DNA from: Ideonella paludis | Lineage (GTDB): Bacteria > Pseudomonadota > Gammaproteobacteria > Burkholderiales > Burkholderiaceae_C | DNA length: 64,000 bases | Assembly: GCF_018069865.1 (NCBI RefSeq) | Contig: NZ_JAGQDG010000001.1 | Span: 248,001 to 312,000, forward strand | Direction of reading: 5' to 3' | In this document: piece after piece, positions 42,193 to 51,418 of the stretch | Layout of the letters: each line of letters starts with the position of its first letter | How positions within the stretch are numbered: position 1 is the first letter of the stretch | Position numbers and translations under genes: made by a program | The notes under the pieces: generated by a model | What the model saw: the letters and a program-made list of their open reading frames with translations, nothing else | Told to the model about the DNA's origin: nothing | The model's database searches: none

Positions 42193-42618
42193 ATGCTGGT
42201 GCGTTTGATGTATTGCAGCCGAGCCACCTCGGCGATTGACACCGAAGAATTGGTCGGCATCCTGCGCCAGTCGCGCACCCAAAACCCCGAGCGCGGCATC
42301 ACCGGCGTGCTGTGCTTGTCGCGCGGCATCTTCATCCAGGTGCTCGAAGGCGGCCGCGCTTCGGTCAACGCGCTCTACAACAAGATCGCCGCCGACCCGC
42401 GCCATGCCGAGGTCACCTTGCTGGCCTACGAAGAAATCGCCGAGCGCCGCTTTGCTGGGTGGTCCATGGGCCAGGTGCAAACCAACCGGCTCAACCCGGC
42501 CATGCTGCTCAAATACTCCGAGACCGCCACGCTGGACCCTTACGCCGTCTCGGGTGAGGCAACAGCAGCCCTGTTCGAAGAAATGATGGCGTCTGCGGCC
42601 ATCATGGGGCAGAGCTAA
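42193..42618 (+). CDS. BLUF-domain blue-light sensor (stand-alone)
   Basis: A 141-residue protein with one BLUF domain (1-95) that binds FAD, and a short helical cap (about 96-141). All residues of the photocycle are present at AppA spacing: Y7 (LMYCSR), N31 (TQNPERG), Q49 (FIQVLEG) and W90 (AGWSMG). It therefore should be photoactive. There is no effector domain, so it must signal through a partner protein. It is coupled to folE; the link between light sensing and pterin synthesis is not established. Confidence 0.9.
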   Translation: MLVRLMYCSRATSAIDTEELVGILRQSRTQNPERGITGVLCLSRGIFIQVLEGGRASVNALYNKIAADPRHAEVTLLAYEEIAERRFAGWSMGQVQTNRLNPAMLLKYSETATLDPYAVSGEATAALFEEMMASAAIMGQS

Positions 42619-43022
42619 GGCGACCCCTTCGCCTCGGTCGATCCCGACTGAATCAATCGCTCCATCCGCTGCTCTTTGAGTTTCTGGGCCTCCTCGGCCA
42701 GTTGGGCGCGGTCTTTCTGCAGCGCTTCAGCCGGGTTGAGGGCGGGCCGCTGAGGCGCGGGCGCCGGCACCGTTGGCATCACCGTCAGAGGGGGCAGCTC
42801 GGCCGCGGTGGCGCCGCTGGCAGGCGCGCGGTCGCTGTAGATGACGCGGCCTTGGGCGTCGGTGTGTCGGAACACCGGCGTGGGCTCGCTGCCTGTCCAG
42901 TGCCGCCATTGCGCAGCCATCCAGACCTGGGCTTGGGCGAGCTCGGCGGGCGCCCACCACCCAGCGGCTGCCAATACCAGCATCAGCGCGACGAGGGCCT
43001 TCCAGAGCGAGCTGCTGCGCAT
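42615..43022 (-). CDS. DUF4124 protein
   Basis: A 135-residue protein with an N-terminal hydrophobic signal/anchor (LWKALVALMLVLAAAGWW) and the DUF4124 core FRHTDAQGRVIYSDRAP, a small exported beta domain of unknown function. The C-terminal 60 residues are Pro-rich and then coiled-coil-like (EALQKDRAQLAEEAQKLKEQRMERL). I start at ATG 43022, four bases after the LemA stop, making it the last gene of the proA-queC-lemA operon. Its stop overlaps the BLUF stop by four bases. Confidence 0.8.
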   Translation of the reverse strand: MRSSSLWKALVALMLVLAAAGWWAPAELAQAQVWMAAQWRHWTGSEPTPVFRHTDAQGRVIYSDRAPASGATAAELPPLTVMPTVPAPAPQRPALNPAEALQKDRAQLAEEAQKLKEQRMERLIQSGSTEAKGSP

Positions 43023-43026
43023 GGCG

Positions 43027-43608
43027 TCACAGCGAGGCCGTGGGCCTGAAGCCAAAGGGGCGCTGCAGCAGCCGCGTCGGGAACTCCTGCACCGCCGCGT
43101 TATAGGCGGCCGCCGCATCGTTAAAGCCCTGGCGGGCATAGCTCATGCGCGGCACCAGCTCCACCAATTGGCGGATCAAGGGGCGCACGGCTTCGGCACC
43201 CTCAAAGTCGCGGCGGTGCTCCAGCAGGGCTTGCAGGCGGGCCAAGGGCGAGGCCAGCTCGCTCTCGGCCAACTGCCAGGCTTGCAGGGCTGCGGCCAGA
43301 TGCGGCTTGGCGCGCACCGCCCGCGCGGCCTGTTGCTGGCGCTCTTGAGCGGCAGCCAGCGCGGACAGCGTGGTGACCTCATCGGCCAAGGGCTCGCGCA
43401 CCAGCTCCAGCAAAGAGTCGAGCGCTGCCGCGCGGCGCGCCAATTGCTCGTCGATCTGGCCCCAGGCCGCGCCGATGGCGCTGCGGAGCCGCGTCAGGCG
43501 GTTGTAGGCGCCCACCACCCAGAACAGCAGCACGGCCAGCAGCACGGCCCGCAGCAGCCACGCCCAAGACGAAAACTGGCTAGCCGCGTCCAGGCCGGCG
43601 CCGCTCAT
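43027..43608 (-). CDS. LemA-family membrane protein
   Basis: A 193-residue protein with one N-terminal transmembrane helix ([21 protein letters not shown]) followed by a long helical region. The LemA signature is [36 protein letters not shown]-like here. LemA proteins adopt a four-helix bundle on the outer face of the membrane; their role is unclear. The start overlaps the queC stop (ATGA). Confidence 0.82.
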   Translation of the reverse strand: MSGAGLDAASQFSSWAWLLRAVLLAVLLFWVVGAYNRLTRLRSAIGAAWGQIDEQLARRAAALDSLLELVREPLADEVTTLSALAAAQERQQQAARAVRAKPHLAAALQAWQLAESELASPLARLQALLEHRRDFEGAEAVRPLIRQLVELVPRMSYARQGFNDAAAAYNAAVQEFPTRLLQRPFGFRPTASL

Positions 43609-44339
43609 GCGCTGGCCCCCCCATGCTGCAGCCAATGGGTGTGGCCGGCCGCACGCAACTGGCAGGCCGGGCATTCGCCACAGCCATAGCCCCAAGGGTG
43701 GCGCGTGCCGCGCTCGCCCAGGTAGCAGGTGTGGGTGTGCTCGGCAATCAGCGCGTTCAAGGCCTCGCCACCCAGCTCATGCGCCAAGGCCCAGGTCTGG
43801 CCCTTGGTCAGGAACATCAGCGGCGTCTCCAGCGTCATGGGCGTGTCGAGCCCTAAGCTCAGCGCCACTTGCAAGGCCTTGAGTGTGTTGTCGCGGCAGT
43901 CGGGGTAGCCGGAGTAGTCCGTCTCGCACATGCCGCCCACCAGCACGCTGGCGCCGCGCCGGTAAGCCAAGGTGGCGGCAAAGCTCAGGAACAGCAGGTT
44001 GCGGCCCGGCACAAAGGTGTTGGGCAGGCCGTTGGCTTCCAGTTCAATGGCGCGGTTTTCCGTCAAGGCGCAGGCGGAGATCTGGCCCAGCAGGCTCAGG
44101 TCCAGCACATGGTCTTCGCCCAGCTTGGCCGCCCACTGCGGGAACTGGCGCGCCAACTCTTGGCGCACGGTCAGCCGGCAGTCCAGCTCAATGCGATGCC
44201 GCTGGCCATAGTCAAAGCCCAGGGTCTCGACCCGCGCAAAGCGCTGCAAGGCCCAGGCCAGGCAGACGGTGGAGTCTTGCCCGCCCGAGAACAGCACCAG
44301 GGCTGTGCGGTTTTGCGCGGCCATGACAGCTGCGCTCAT
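43605..44339 (-). CDS. queC: 7-cyano-7-deazaguanine synthase
   Basis: A 244-residue ATP-dependent enzyme converting 7-carboxy-7-deazaguanine to preQ0 in queuosine biosynthesis. The PP-loop is [12 protein letters not shown]; the zinc site is the C-terminal cluster [10 protein letters not shown] with an upstream Cys in [20 protein letters not shown] is also diagnostic. I start at ATG 44339, overlapping the proA stop (ATGA). queD and queE are not nearby. Confidence 0.93.
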   Translation of the reverse strand: MSAAVMAAQNRTALVLFSGGQDSTVCLAWALQRFARVETLGFDYGQRHRIELDCRLTVRQELARQFPQWAAKLGEDHVLDLSLLGQISACALTENRAIELEANGLPNTFVPGRNLLFLSFAATLAYRRGASVLVGGMCETDYSGYPDCRDNTLKALQVALSLGLDTPMTLETPLMFLTKGQTWALAHELGGEALNALIAEHTHTCYLGERGTRHPWGYGCGECPACQLRAAGHTHWLQHGGASA

Positions 44340-45616
44340 TGCCGCACCTCGCCTTGGCCCAGAACCACCCACTTCATCGAGGTCAGCCCCTCCAGGCCCA
44401 CCGGGCCACGGGCGTGGAATTTGTCGGTGGAGATGCCGATCTCGGCGCCCAGGCCATATTCAAAACCATCGGCAAAGCGGGTCGAGGCATTGACCATCAC
44501 GCTGGCCGAATCGACCTCGCGCAAAAAACGCATGGCGCTGGGGTGGTGGGTGGTCAAAATCGCGTCGGTGTGGTGCGAGCTATAACGGTTGATGTGAGTG
44601 ATGGCTTCATCCAGGCTCGCCACCACCTTGATGCTGATGATGGGGGCGAGGTATTCCTCGCTCCAGTCGCTCTCTTGGGCCTCGGTCAGCTGCGCGCCCG
44701 GCACGCCCGCCAGCAGCGCACGCGCCACCGGGCAGCAGCGCATCTCCACGCCCTTGGCCGCAAACACGGCGCCGATGCGCGGCAAAAAGGCCGCAGCGCT
44801 TTGCGCATGCACCAGCAGCGACTCGGTGGCATTGCACGGGCTGTACTTCTGGGTCTTGGCGTTCTCGGTCACCACCACCGCTTGCTCCAGGTCCACCTGC
44901 GCGTCGATATAGGTGTGGCAGTTGCCGTCCAAGTGCTTGATGACCGGCACGCGGGCTTCGTTGGCGATGCGCTCGATCAGGCCCTTGCCGCCGCGCGGGA
45001 TGATCACGTCCACAAACTCAGGCATGGCGATCAACTGGCCCACGGCTGCGCGGTCGGTGGTCTGCACCAGTTGCACGGCGGCCTCGGGCAGACCCGCCTC
45101 GCGCAGCGCTTCCTGCACCAACTGCCACAGGGCGACATTGCTGTGAAAGGCCTCGGAGCCGCCGCGCAAAATGCAGGCGTTTCCACTCTTGATGGCCAGG
45201 GAGGCCGCCTCAATCGTCACGTTAGGGCGGCTCTCGTAAATCATGCCGAAGACGCCCAGCGGCACCCGCATCTGGCCCACGCTGATGCCGGTGGGGCGGC
45301 GCTTCACCCCCGTGATCTCGCCCACCGGGTCGGGCATGGCAGCCAGTTGCTCGCAGCCCTCGGCGACTGTGGCGATCACGGCAGGGCTCAGCTTGAGGCG
45401 GTCCACCAGAGGCTCGGCCAAGCCAGCGGCACGCGCCGCGTTCAGGTCTTGGGCATTGGCGGCGCTCAAGGGGCTGCCGGCCTCGCGAAGCAGGCGCGCC
45501 AAGTTCAGCAAGGCTTGGTTCTTGGCGCGGGTGGGCGCGGCGGCCATGGTGCGTGATGCCTCCCGGGCAGACGCCCCCAAATGGGACATGTGGGCAGAGA
45601 CATCCATCGCAGTCAT
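44336..45616 (-). CDS. proA: Gamma-glutamyl phosphate reductase
   Basis: A 426-residue NADPH-dependent enzyme of the ALDH superfamily, second step of proline synthesis, producing glutamate-5-semialdehyde. Recognisable segments are [29 protein letters not shown] and the nucleophile region [14 protein letters not shown] (Cys). [23 protein letters not shown] closes the active site. proB is not adjacent. First gene of an operon with queC, lemA and DUF4124. Confidence 0.94.
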   Translation of the reverse strand: MTAMDVSAHMSHLGASAREASRTMAAAPTRAKNQALLNLARLLREAGSPLSAANAQDLNAARAAGLAEPLVDRLKLSPAVIATVAEGCEQLAAMPDPVGEITGVKRRPTGISVGQMRVPLGVFGMIYESRPNVTIEAASLAIKSGNACILRGGSEAFHSNVALWQLVQEALREAGLPEAAVQLVQTTDRAAVGQLIAMPEFVDVIIPRGGKGLIERIANEARVPVIKHLDGNCHTYIDAQVDLEQAVVVTENAKTQKYSPCNATESLLVHAQSAAAFLPRIGAVFAAKGVEMRCCPVARALLAGVPGAQLTEAQESDWSEEYLAPIISIKVVASLDEAITHINRYSSHHTDAILTTHHPSAMRFLREVDSASVMVNASTRFADGFEYGLGAEIGISTDKFHARGPVGLEGLTSMKWVVLGQGEVRQ

Positions 45617-45775
45617 GTTCGTCGCGCAAAAAAGTCAATTGGGGGGCCATTGTCCCAAATCGCGCACATCCTCGCGCTGAAGGGGCGCGCTACACCCCAC
45701 CGCGCATGACATGCTGCGCGTCGTCCCTTCGGCCTGTGCAGGCGTTAAGCCTGCTCTTTCACTCCAGAGAGCCTC

Positions 45776-46285
45776 ATGAGACTTCATGCCCGCCACACTG
45801 CCCTTGCCCTGCTGACCGCCCTCGCCCTGGCTGGTTTGAGCGCCTGCGACCAAGAGCGCGTGGCCAAGCTCGAAGAAGGCGTGGCCAGCGAGTCCGATGT
45901 GCGCCAGCAGTTTGGCGAGCCCACCCGCACCGTCGAGCGGGCCGATGGCTCCAAGGTGCTGGAGTACCCGCGCCAGCCCGAGGGCACCACCAATTACGTC
46001 ATCGAGATCGGCCCCGACGGCAAGATGAGCTCGCTGCGCCAACTGCTGCAGCCGGCCAACTTTGCCAAGGTGCAGCCAGGCATGAGCGACTTGGAAGTGC
46101 GCCAACTCTTGGGCCAGCCTGCCAAGACCCACCGGTTTGATCTCAAGCCCGACGAAACCATTTGGGATTGGCGCTTTCAAGACGGCCAAGAGCGCAAGGT
46201 CTTCAGCGTGACCTTTGGCAAAGACAAAACCGTGATCGCCACGGCCACGCAAGACGACCCGCGTGAGCGGGATGCGGGGCGCTGA
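45776..46285 (+). CDS. BamE/SmpA-OmlA-like lipoprotein
   Basis: A 169-residue outer-membrane-type lipoprotein. The signal sequence ends LSAC (lipobox). The mature part shows two BamE-like units: VASESDVRQQFGEPTRTVERADG and VQPGMSDLEVRQLLGQPAKTHRFD, each with the 'G.....V...LG.P' pattern. It may assist outer-membrane protein assembly, but with two repeats it is probably a BamE paralogue, not the canonical complex member. Divergent from proA. Confidence 0.8.
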   Translation: MRLHARHTALALLTALALAGLSACDQERVAKLEEGVASESDVRQQFGEPTRTVERADGSKVLEYPRQPEGTTNYVIEIGPDGKMSSLRQLLQPANFAKVQPGMSDLEVRQLLGQPAKTHRFDLKPDETIWDWRFQDGQERKVFSVTFGKDKTVIATATQDDPRERDAGR

Positions 46286-46294
46286 GTCAGCCTA

Positions 46295-47281
46295 TCAAGG
46301 GGTCAACACCCATAACCACAGCGGGACCGCCGCCACCAAGCTCAGCGTCGAGAGCACGATGGCTGCGGTGGTTTCGGCCTCTTGGGCGCGGTAGCGCTGG
46401 GCAAAGAGCAAGGCGTTGGAGCCCACGGGCAGCGCGGCCATCATCACGCACACATTCAGCGGCAGGCCGCTGAGGCCAAACACATAGCGGCCGGCCAGCC
46501 AGACGAGCAAGGGCTGGGCCAGCATCTTCAGCAGGGTCAGGCTCACCGCGTGGTGCAGGGGGCGGGGCAGGCCCAGATAGGCCAGGCTCATGCCGATCAG
46601 GGTCAGGCACAGCGGCACCACGGCCGCGCCCAAGAGCTTGAGCACCTCGTCCATGGCATCGGGGATGGGCCAGCCTGTGACGTTCCAGGCCAGGCCCAAC
46701 AGCACGGGCAGCACCACCGGATGAACAATCGTGTTGCGCAGCGTGCCGCGCAGCAGCCGCCACAGGCTGGCGCGGCCTTGGGTGGCCGAGCCTTCGCGGG
46801 CGCGTGCGAGGGCCAAGTCGGCCTCGACCAACAAGGTGAGCATGGACAGCAAGACCAAGGCGTGCAGGCTGACCAGGGTCAGGTGCAGCCCTAAGCCCGC
46901 CTCGCCAAACAGGGCGGCCGCCAAGGGAATGCCAATCTGCACCGAGTTGCCAAAGCTCACCGTGATGGCCCGCGTGGCCGGGGCGGCCACGGGCAAGCCT
47001 TCAGCCTCACGGCGCCAGCGCTGCCAAGCCCAGACCGCCAGCATGATGGCCACGACCGGGATGAAATAAGCCGCCAGCATGTGCCAAGGCAAGGCCCCCA
47101 AATCAATGCGCGCGGTGGTGCGGAACAGCAGCGCCGGGGCGAAGATGAAGAAGGCCGCATTGGCCAGCACGCGGGCCGGGTCGGCCTGCTCATCGCCCAG
47201 CCAACGCAGCCGCCCCACGGCCCAGCCCAGGCCCACCACGGCCACCATGGCCAGCAGCTTGTAGAACAGCGCCAGCGTCAT
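46295..47281 (-). CDS. AEC-family (auxin efflux carrier-like) transporter
   Basis: A 328-residue inner-membrane protein with about ten transmembrane segments in two halves. Markers are FFIFAPALLFRTTARID, SFGNSVQIGIPLAAALFGEAG and the C-terminal LPVGSNALLFAQRYRAQE. Bacterial members are proposed to carry organic acids such as malate or malonate; the substrate is unknown. I start at ATG 47281 just before the first helix, although the frame is open to 47455. It lies 31 bases downstream of topB on the same strand. Confidence 0.85.
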   Translation of the reverse strand: MTLALFYKLLAMVAVVGLGWAVGRLRWLGDEQADPARVLANAAFFIFAPALLFRTTARIDLGALPWHMLAAYFIPVVAIMLAVWAWQRWRREAEGLPVAAPATRAITVSFGNSVQIGIPLAAALFGEAGLGLHLTLVSLHALVLLSMLTLLVEADLALARAREGSATQGRASLWRLLRGTLRNTIVHPVVLPVLLGLAWNVTGWPIPDAMDEVLKLLGAAVVPLCLTLIGMSLAYLGLPRPLHHAVSLTLLKMLAQPLLVWLAGRYVFGLSGLPLNVCVMMAALPVGSNALLFAQRYRAQEAETTAAIVLSTLSLVAAVPLWLWVLTP

Positions 47282-47312
47282 GCGCCAACGCCCCTCAAGC
47301 CGCTGTGAATGG

Positions 47313-49901
47313 TCACGCCTTGGCGGCCTTTTTGGCCGCCGCTTTCTTGGCCGGCACCTTGGCGGCGCGCGGCTCAAACTCGAAGCTGACCTTGCCTTCC
47401 TTCTTGTCAAAGGCCAGGAAAGCCTTGAACTTGCGGCGGGTCTTGTTGGAGACAAAGTTCTCCAGCAAATCGGTCTTGCCCGTCTCTAGCAGCTTGGCGA
47501 GTTGGGTGTGGTCCACCGGCTGGGTCAGGATGACCTTGCCGGTCTTGAAATCGCAACTGGGGCCAGGGCCCACGCTCTTCTCGCAAACGTAGTTGCTGCC
47601 ATGCTCAAACACACTGCTGCCGCATTTGGGGCAAGCGCCCAGGGTGGTCTGAGCCGAGAAGTCCACCGCCTCGCCTTCTTCGGCCTGCTTGGCGTCTTCG
47701 CCAAAGTCGAACTCCAGCTTCCACTGGCTTTCCACCTCGTCATGGGCCAGCTTCAGCTCAGCCGTGAAGGGCCAACCGGCCTTGGAGCGGAAGCCTTCCA
47801 GCGGGCCGATCTTTTTATCGACCAAGAACTGCTCGACCTCGTGCAGCTCAAAGCTGCGGCCGGCCGGGATCTTGGTGATGGAGAAGCCACAGCCTTCTTC
47901 GGCGCCAGCACTTCCGGTACACGTGAAGCGGCGATAGTTCTCTTTGACCACGCCGCCGCAGTTGGGGCAAGGGGCCTTGAGGGTGGCGTAGTCACCAGGG
48001 ATGGTGTCACGGTCGTACTCTTTGGCCTTTTTGACGATGCGCTCGGCCAGGCCCGCAATCGCCTTCATGAACTGGTCGCGCGAGAGGCGGCCGTGTTCCA
48101 TCTCAGCCAACTGGTGTTCCCAGTTGCCGGTCAGCTCGGGTTTGGTCAGGTCTTCAATGTCCAGGCCGCGCAGCAGGGTCATGAGTTGGAAGGCTTTGGC
48201 CGTGGGCACCAGCTCGCGGCCCTCACGCAGCATGTACTTTTCCAGGATCAAGCCTTCAATGGTGGCAGCGCGGGTGGCAGGGGTGCCCAAGCCCTTTTCT
48301 TGCATCGCCGCCTTGAAGTCCTCATCGTCGATCAGCTTGCCCGCCCCTTCCATGGCCGACAGCAGCGTGGCTTCGGTGTAGCGCGCGGGGGGCTTGGTGG
48401 CCAAAGCGTTCAGGCTCACGCCTTCGTTGCTCACGCTCTCCCCGGGCTGCACGGCCACCAAGTTGGCGTCTTCGTCCTGCGCTTCCTTGCCATACACGGC
48501 CAGCCAACCGGGGTTGACCAGCACCTTGCCGTTGGTTTGGAAGTGGTGCTGCGCGCCAGCCGCCGCCACCTTGGTGATGCGGGTGGTGACCATGAATTCG
48601 GCCGAGGGGTAGAACACCGCCAAAAAGCGCTTGACCACCAGGTCGTAGAGCTTGGCTTCCAGCTCATTCAGCGCTTTAGGTGCTTGCAGCGTGGGGATGA
48701 TGGCAAAGTGGTCTGAGACCTTGGCGTTGTCGAACACCCGTTTGCTGGGCTTCACATAGCCGGCCTTCAGCGCCTTGCTGGCATGCTGCGACAGCTCTTT
48801 GAGCGGCCCGGGCATGTCCTCATGCGCCAGCATCTCGAAGGTCTGCTTGACGGTGCCCAGATAGTCTTCAGGCAGGGCGCGCGAGTCCGTCCGGGGGTAG
48901 GTCAGCACCTTGTGCTTTTCATACAAGGCCTGGGCCAGGCTCAGCGTGGTCTTAGCCGAGAAGCCAAAGCGCGAGTTGGCCTCACGCTGCAGTGTGGTCA
49001 GGTCATAGAGCAGCGGGCTCGCCTGCGTGCTGGGCTTGGCTTCTTCGGTGACGACACCGGGCTGGCCTTTAACGGCAGCGGCAATGCCTTGGGCCTCGGC
49101 CTCACTCCACAAACGGTCGGCACGGCGGTCCGCGTCGTCGTTTTTCTTGAAGTTGGGGTCAAACCACTTGCCTTCGTACTCCCCTGCGGCAGCACCAAAG
49201 TCGGCCTTGATTTCCCAGTAGTTGCGGGCGATGTGCTTGCGGATTTTTTCTTCGCGCTCCACCACGATGGACAGCGTGGGGGTTTGCACCCGGCCCACCG
49301 TCGTCAGGAAAAAGCCGCCATCGCGGGAGTTGAAGGCCGTCATGGCGCGCGTGCCATTGATGCCCACCAGCCAGTCGGCCTCAGAGCGGCTGCGCGCCGC
49401 ATCGGCCAGGCCGCGCATTTGCTCATCGCTGCGCAGCTTCTCGAACCCATCGCGAATGGCCTGCGGCGTCATGCTCTGCAGCCAGAGGCGGCGCACCGGC
49501 TTGTTCAGCGGGGTTTTGAGGTTGTCGGCGTACTGCACGATCAAGCGGAAGATCAGCTCCCCTTCTCGGCCCGCGTCGCAGGCGTTGATGAGTTCGGTCA
49601 CATCCTTGCGCTTGACCAGCTTGACCACCGCCGCCAAGCGGGTCTTGGCTTTGTCGATGGGAGCCAGGTCAAAGTGCGGCGGCACCACGGGCAGGTGGGC
49701 AAAGCTCCACTTGCCGCGCTTGACGTCATATTCCTCGGGCGCCTTGATCTCCACCAAATGGCCCACCGCCGAAGTGACGACATAGCGGTCGTTCTCAAAG
49801 TAGTCGGCGGCCTTCTCGAACTTCCCTGCAGTCGGCGTCAACGCCCGCACGATGTCCTGCGCCACGCTGGGCTTCTCGGCAATGATCAGTGACTTGCTCA
49901 T
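47313..49901 (-). CDS. topB: DNA topoisomerase III (type IA)
   Basis: An 862-residue type IA topoisomerase, which passes single strands and unlinks DNA. The Toprim domain is at the N-terminus (SLIIAEKPSVAQDIV, NACDAGREGELIF); the active-site tyrosine lies in LTYPRTDSRALPEDY. The C-terminus has two cysteine-type zinc-binding modules (CPNCGGVVKENYRRFTC; CPKCGSSVFEHGSNYVC) and ends in a Lys/Ala-rich tail, all seen in betaproteobacterial TopB. I start at ATG 49901 (MSKSLIIAEKP). Confidence 0.93.
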   Translation of the reverse strand: MSKSLIIAEKPSVAQDIVRALTPTAGKFEKAADYFENDRYVVTSAVGHLVEIKAPEEYDVKRGKWSFAHLPVVPPHFDLAPIDKAKTRLAAVVKLVKRKDVTELINACDAGREGELIFRLIVQYADNLKTPLNKPVRRLWLQSMTPQAIRDGFEKLRSDEQMRGLADAARSRSEADWLVGINGTRAMTAFNSRDGGFFLTTVGRVQTPTLSIVVEREEKIRKHIARNYWEIKADFGAAAGEYEGKWFDPNFKKNDDADRRADRLWSEAEAQGIAAAVKGQPGVVTEEAKPSTQASPLLYDLTTLQREANSRFGFSAKTTLSLAQALYEKHKVLTYPRTDSRALPEDYLGTVKQTFEMLAHEDMPGPLKELSQHASKALKAGYVKPSKRVFDNAKVSDHFAIIPTLQAPKALNELEAKLYDLVVKRFLAVFYPSAEFMVTTRITKVAAAGAQHHFQTNGKVLVNPGWLAVYGKEAQDEDANLVAVQPGESVSNEGVSLNALATKPPARYTEATLLSAMEGAGKLIDDEDFKAAMQEKGLGTPATRAATIEGLILEKYMLREGRELVPTAKAFQLMTLLRGLDIEDLTKPELTGNWEHQLAEMEHGRLSRDQFMKAIAGLAERIVKKAKEYDRDTIPGDYATLKAPCPNCGGVVKENYRRFTCTGSAGAEEGCGFSITKIPAGRSFELHEVEQFLVDKKIGPLEGFRSKAGWPFTAELKLAHDEVESQWKLEFDFGEDAKQAEEGEAVDFSAQTTLGACPKCGSSVFEHGSNYVCEKSVGPGPSCDFKTGKVILTQPVDHTQLAKLLETGKTDLLENFVSNKTRRKFKAFLAFDKKEGKVSFEFEPRAAKVPAKKAAAKKAAKA

Positions 49902-49956
49902 TCGTTTCTCAGGTTGACCTTCGGGGCACAGACAAAACGCCATGCCTACAATCGCA

Positions 49957-50012
49957 GCTCGCGCGCGCTTACGCGCACGCGCTCGCAGGTGTGCACGCAC
50001 ACACGCGCGCGC
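49957..50012. repeat. Alternating purine/pyrimidine tract
   Basis: Two runs of alternating bases lie between topB and the SET gene: a CG-repeat run around 49959-49980 with small breaks, and an unbroken 24-base run at 49989-50012 of GT, CA and CG steps. Such tracts can adopt left-handed Z-DNA under negative supercoiling. Confidence 0.7.
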
Positions 50013-50032
50013 CCATGCTTTCAATGTACCTA

Positions 50033-50578
50033 ATGAAATCGCCCACGCAAGCCAAGACGCCCAAGGCCCCCGCCGCCGACTCCACACCGCGCGAGCGGGC
50101 CAAGGGCGGCCGACGCATCCAGGTGCGCCGCAGCGGCGTGCATGGCCGGGGCGTGTTTGCCACCACCACCCTGGAGCCCGGTGAGCGGCTGATTGAATAC
50201 ACCGGCCAGCGCATCTCCTGGCAAGAGGCGCTGGACCGCCATCCCCACGACCCGCTGCAGCCTGACCACACCTTCTACTTCCAGATTGAAGGCGGGCAGG
50301 TGATTGACGCCCTCTACGGCGGCAATGCCTCGCGCTGGATCAACCATGCCTGCGAGCCCAACTGCAAAGCCGAGGAGACCGAGGACGGCCGCGTGTTCAT
50401 CCACGCACTGCGGCCGATTGGCCCCGGCGAAGAGCTGTTCTACGACTACGGCCTGACCATTGACGAGCGCTACACCCCGGCCCTCAAAAAGCGTTATGAA
50501 TGCCGCTGCGGCTCGCCGGAATGCCGTCGCACCATGCTGGCGCCCAAGCGGGCCCCCAGAAAAGCCAAGGGCGGATGA
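50033..50578 (+). CDS. SET-domain protein lysine methyltransferase with post-SET motif
   Basis: A 181-residue SAM-dependent methyltransferase. After a basic, Pro-rich N-terminus the SET domain runs from RRSGVHGRGVFATTTLEPGE through SRWINHACEPNCKAEE (pseudoknot Asn-His) to EELFYDYGL, with catalytic tyrosine. It is followed by a post-SET zinc motif, YECRCGSPECRRTM. The target lysine protein is unknown. The start is uncertain: ATG 50033, 50024 and 50015 are all in frame and none has a clear ribosome site. Its end overlaps the birA start by ATGA. Confidence 0.85.
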   Translation: MKSPTQAKTPKAPAADSTPRERAKGGRRIQVRRSGVHGRGVFATTTLEPGERLIEYTGQRISWQEALDRHPHDPLQPDHTFYFQIEGGQVIDALYGGNASRWINHACEPNCKAEETEDGRVFIHALRPIGPGEELFYDYGLTIDERYTPALKKRYECRCGSPECRRTMLAPKRAPRKAKGG

Positions 50579-51405
50579 TGCGCGCCACCTCCCCCACCCT
50601 GGCCAAATGGGGCACACCGGCCCTGTGGGAGACGCTCTCCCCGCTCTTGCCTGGGCTGAGCATTGAGGTGGTCGAGAGCATTGCCTCCACCAATGCCGAG
50701 TTGGTGGAGCGCCTGCGAGTGGTGGCCAGCAGCGGCCGCGACCGCCATGTGCGCGCCGATGACCTGAACCCCTGCCTGCTCGTGGCCGAGCAACAAACCC
50801 AGGGCCGGGGCCGCTTGGGCCGCACCTGGCAGTCTGCCCTGGGAGCCTCCCTCACCTTCTCTTTGAGCCTGCCGCTGCAGCGCGCCGATTGGTCCGGCCT
50901 GTCGCTGGTGGTGGGCTTGAGCGTGGCCGAAGCCTTGGACCCGGACGGCCAACATCTGGGCCTGAAGTGGCCCAATGACCTCTGGATCAAAGACGGCAGC
51001 CAGCGCAAGCTGGGCGGCATCTTGATCGAGGCCATCGGCGTCGGCGCCAGCCGTGTGGCCGTCATCGGTGTGGGCTTGAACATCCAATCCCTGGGGCAGA
51101 ACATGGCCTCGCTCAGCGAGTTCCACCCCGGCGCCTCTGCGCCCTGGGCCTTGGGCCGGCTCATGCCCGTGCTGGTGCAGCGCCTGCTGCGCTTTGAGCA
51201 GCACGGCTTTGCAGAGGCCGCCGAGGCCTTTGCGCAGCGCGACATTCTGCGCGGCCGCCCCCTCACCACCACCGACCCCGCCTGCCCACAGGGCCTGGCG
51301 GAGGGGGTGGATGTGGACGGTGCGCTGGTCGTGCGGGGCCAGGCCGGGCCGCATCGCATCGTCAGTGGCGAGGTCAGTGTGCGCCCAGCGCCCCTGGCTC
51401 ACTGA
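50575..51405 (+). CDS. birA: Biotin-[acetyl-CoA-carboxylase] ligase (no repressor domain)
   Basis: A 276-residue enzyme that attaches biotin to the carboxyl carrier protein through biotinyl-5'-AMP. Motifs: ESIASTNAELVE, QQTQGRGRLGRTWQS (the GRGRXGR biotin-AMP loop) and LKWPNDLWI...KLGGILIE. The N-terminal DNA-binding domain of E. coli BirA is missing, so it is not the biotin-operon repressor. It starts at ATG 50575 inside the SET-gene stop (a second ATG follows at 50578). Confidence 0.92.
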   Translation: MMRATSPTLAKWGTPALWETLSPLLPGLSIEVVESIASTNAELVERLRVVASSGRDRHVRADDLNPCLLVAEQQTQGRGRLGRTWQSALGASLTFSLSLPLQRADWSGLSLVVGLSVAEALDPDGQHLGLKWPNDLWIKDGSQRKLGGILIEAIGVGASRVAVIGVGLNIQSLGQNMASLSEFHPGASAPWALGRLMPVLVQRLLRFEQHGFAEAAEAFAQRDILRGRPLTTTDPACPQGLAEGVDVDGALVVRGQAGPHRIVSGEVSVRPAPLAH

Positions 51406-51418
51406 AAGGCCCTGAAGC

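Noticed and set aside
49957-50012. Repeat tract as a CRISPR-like or satellite array
   Set aside because: It is simple alternation without spacer-repeat periodicity.
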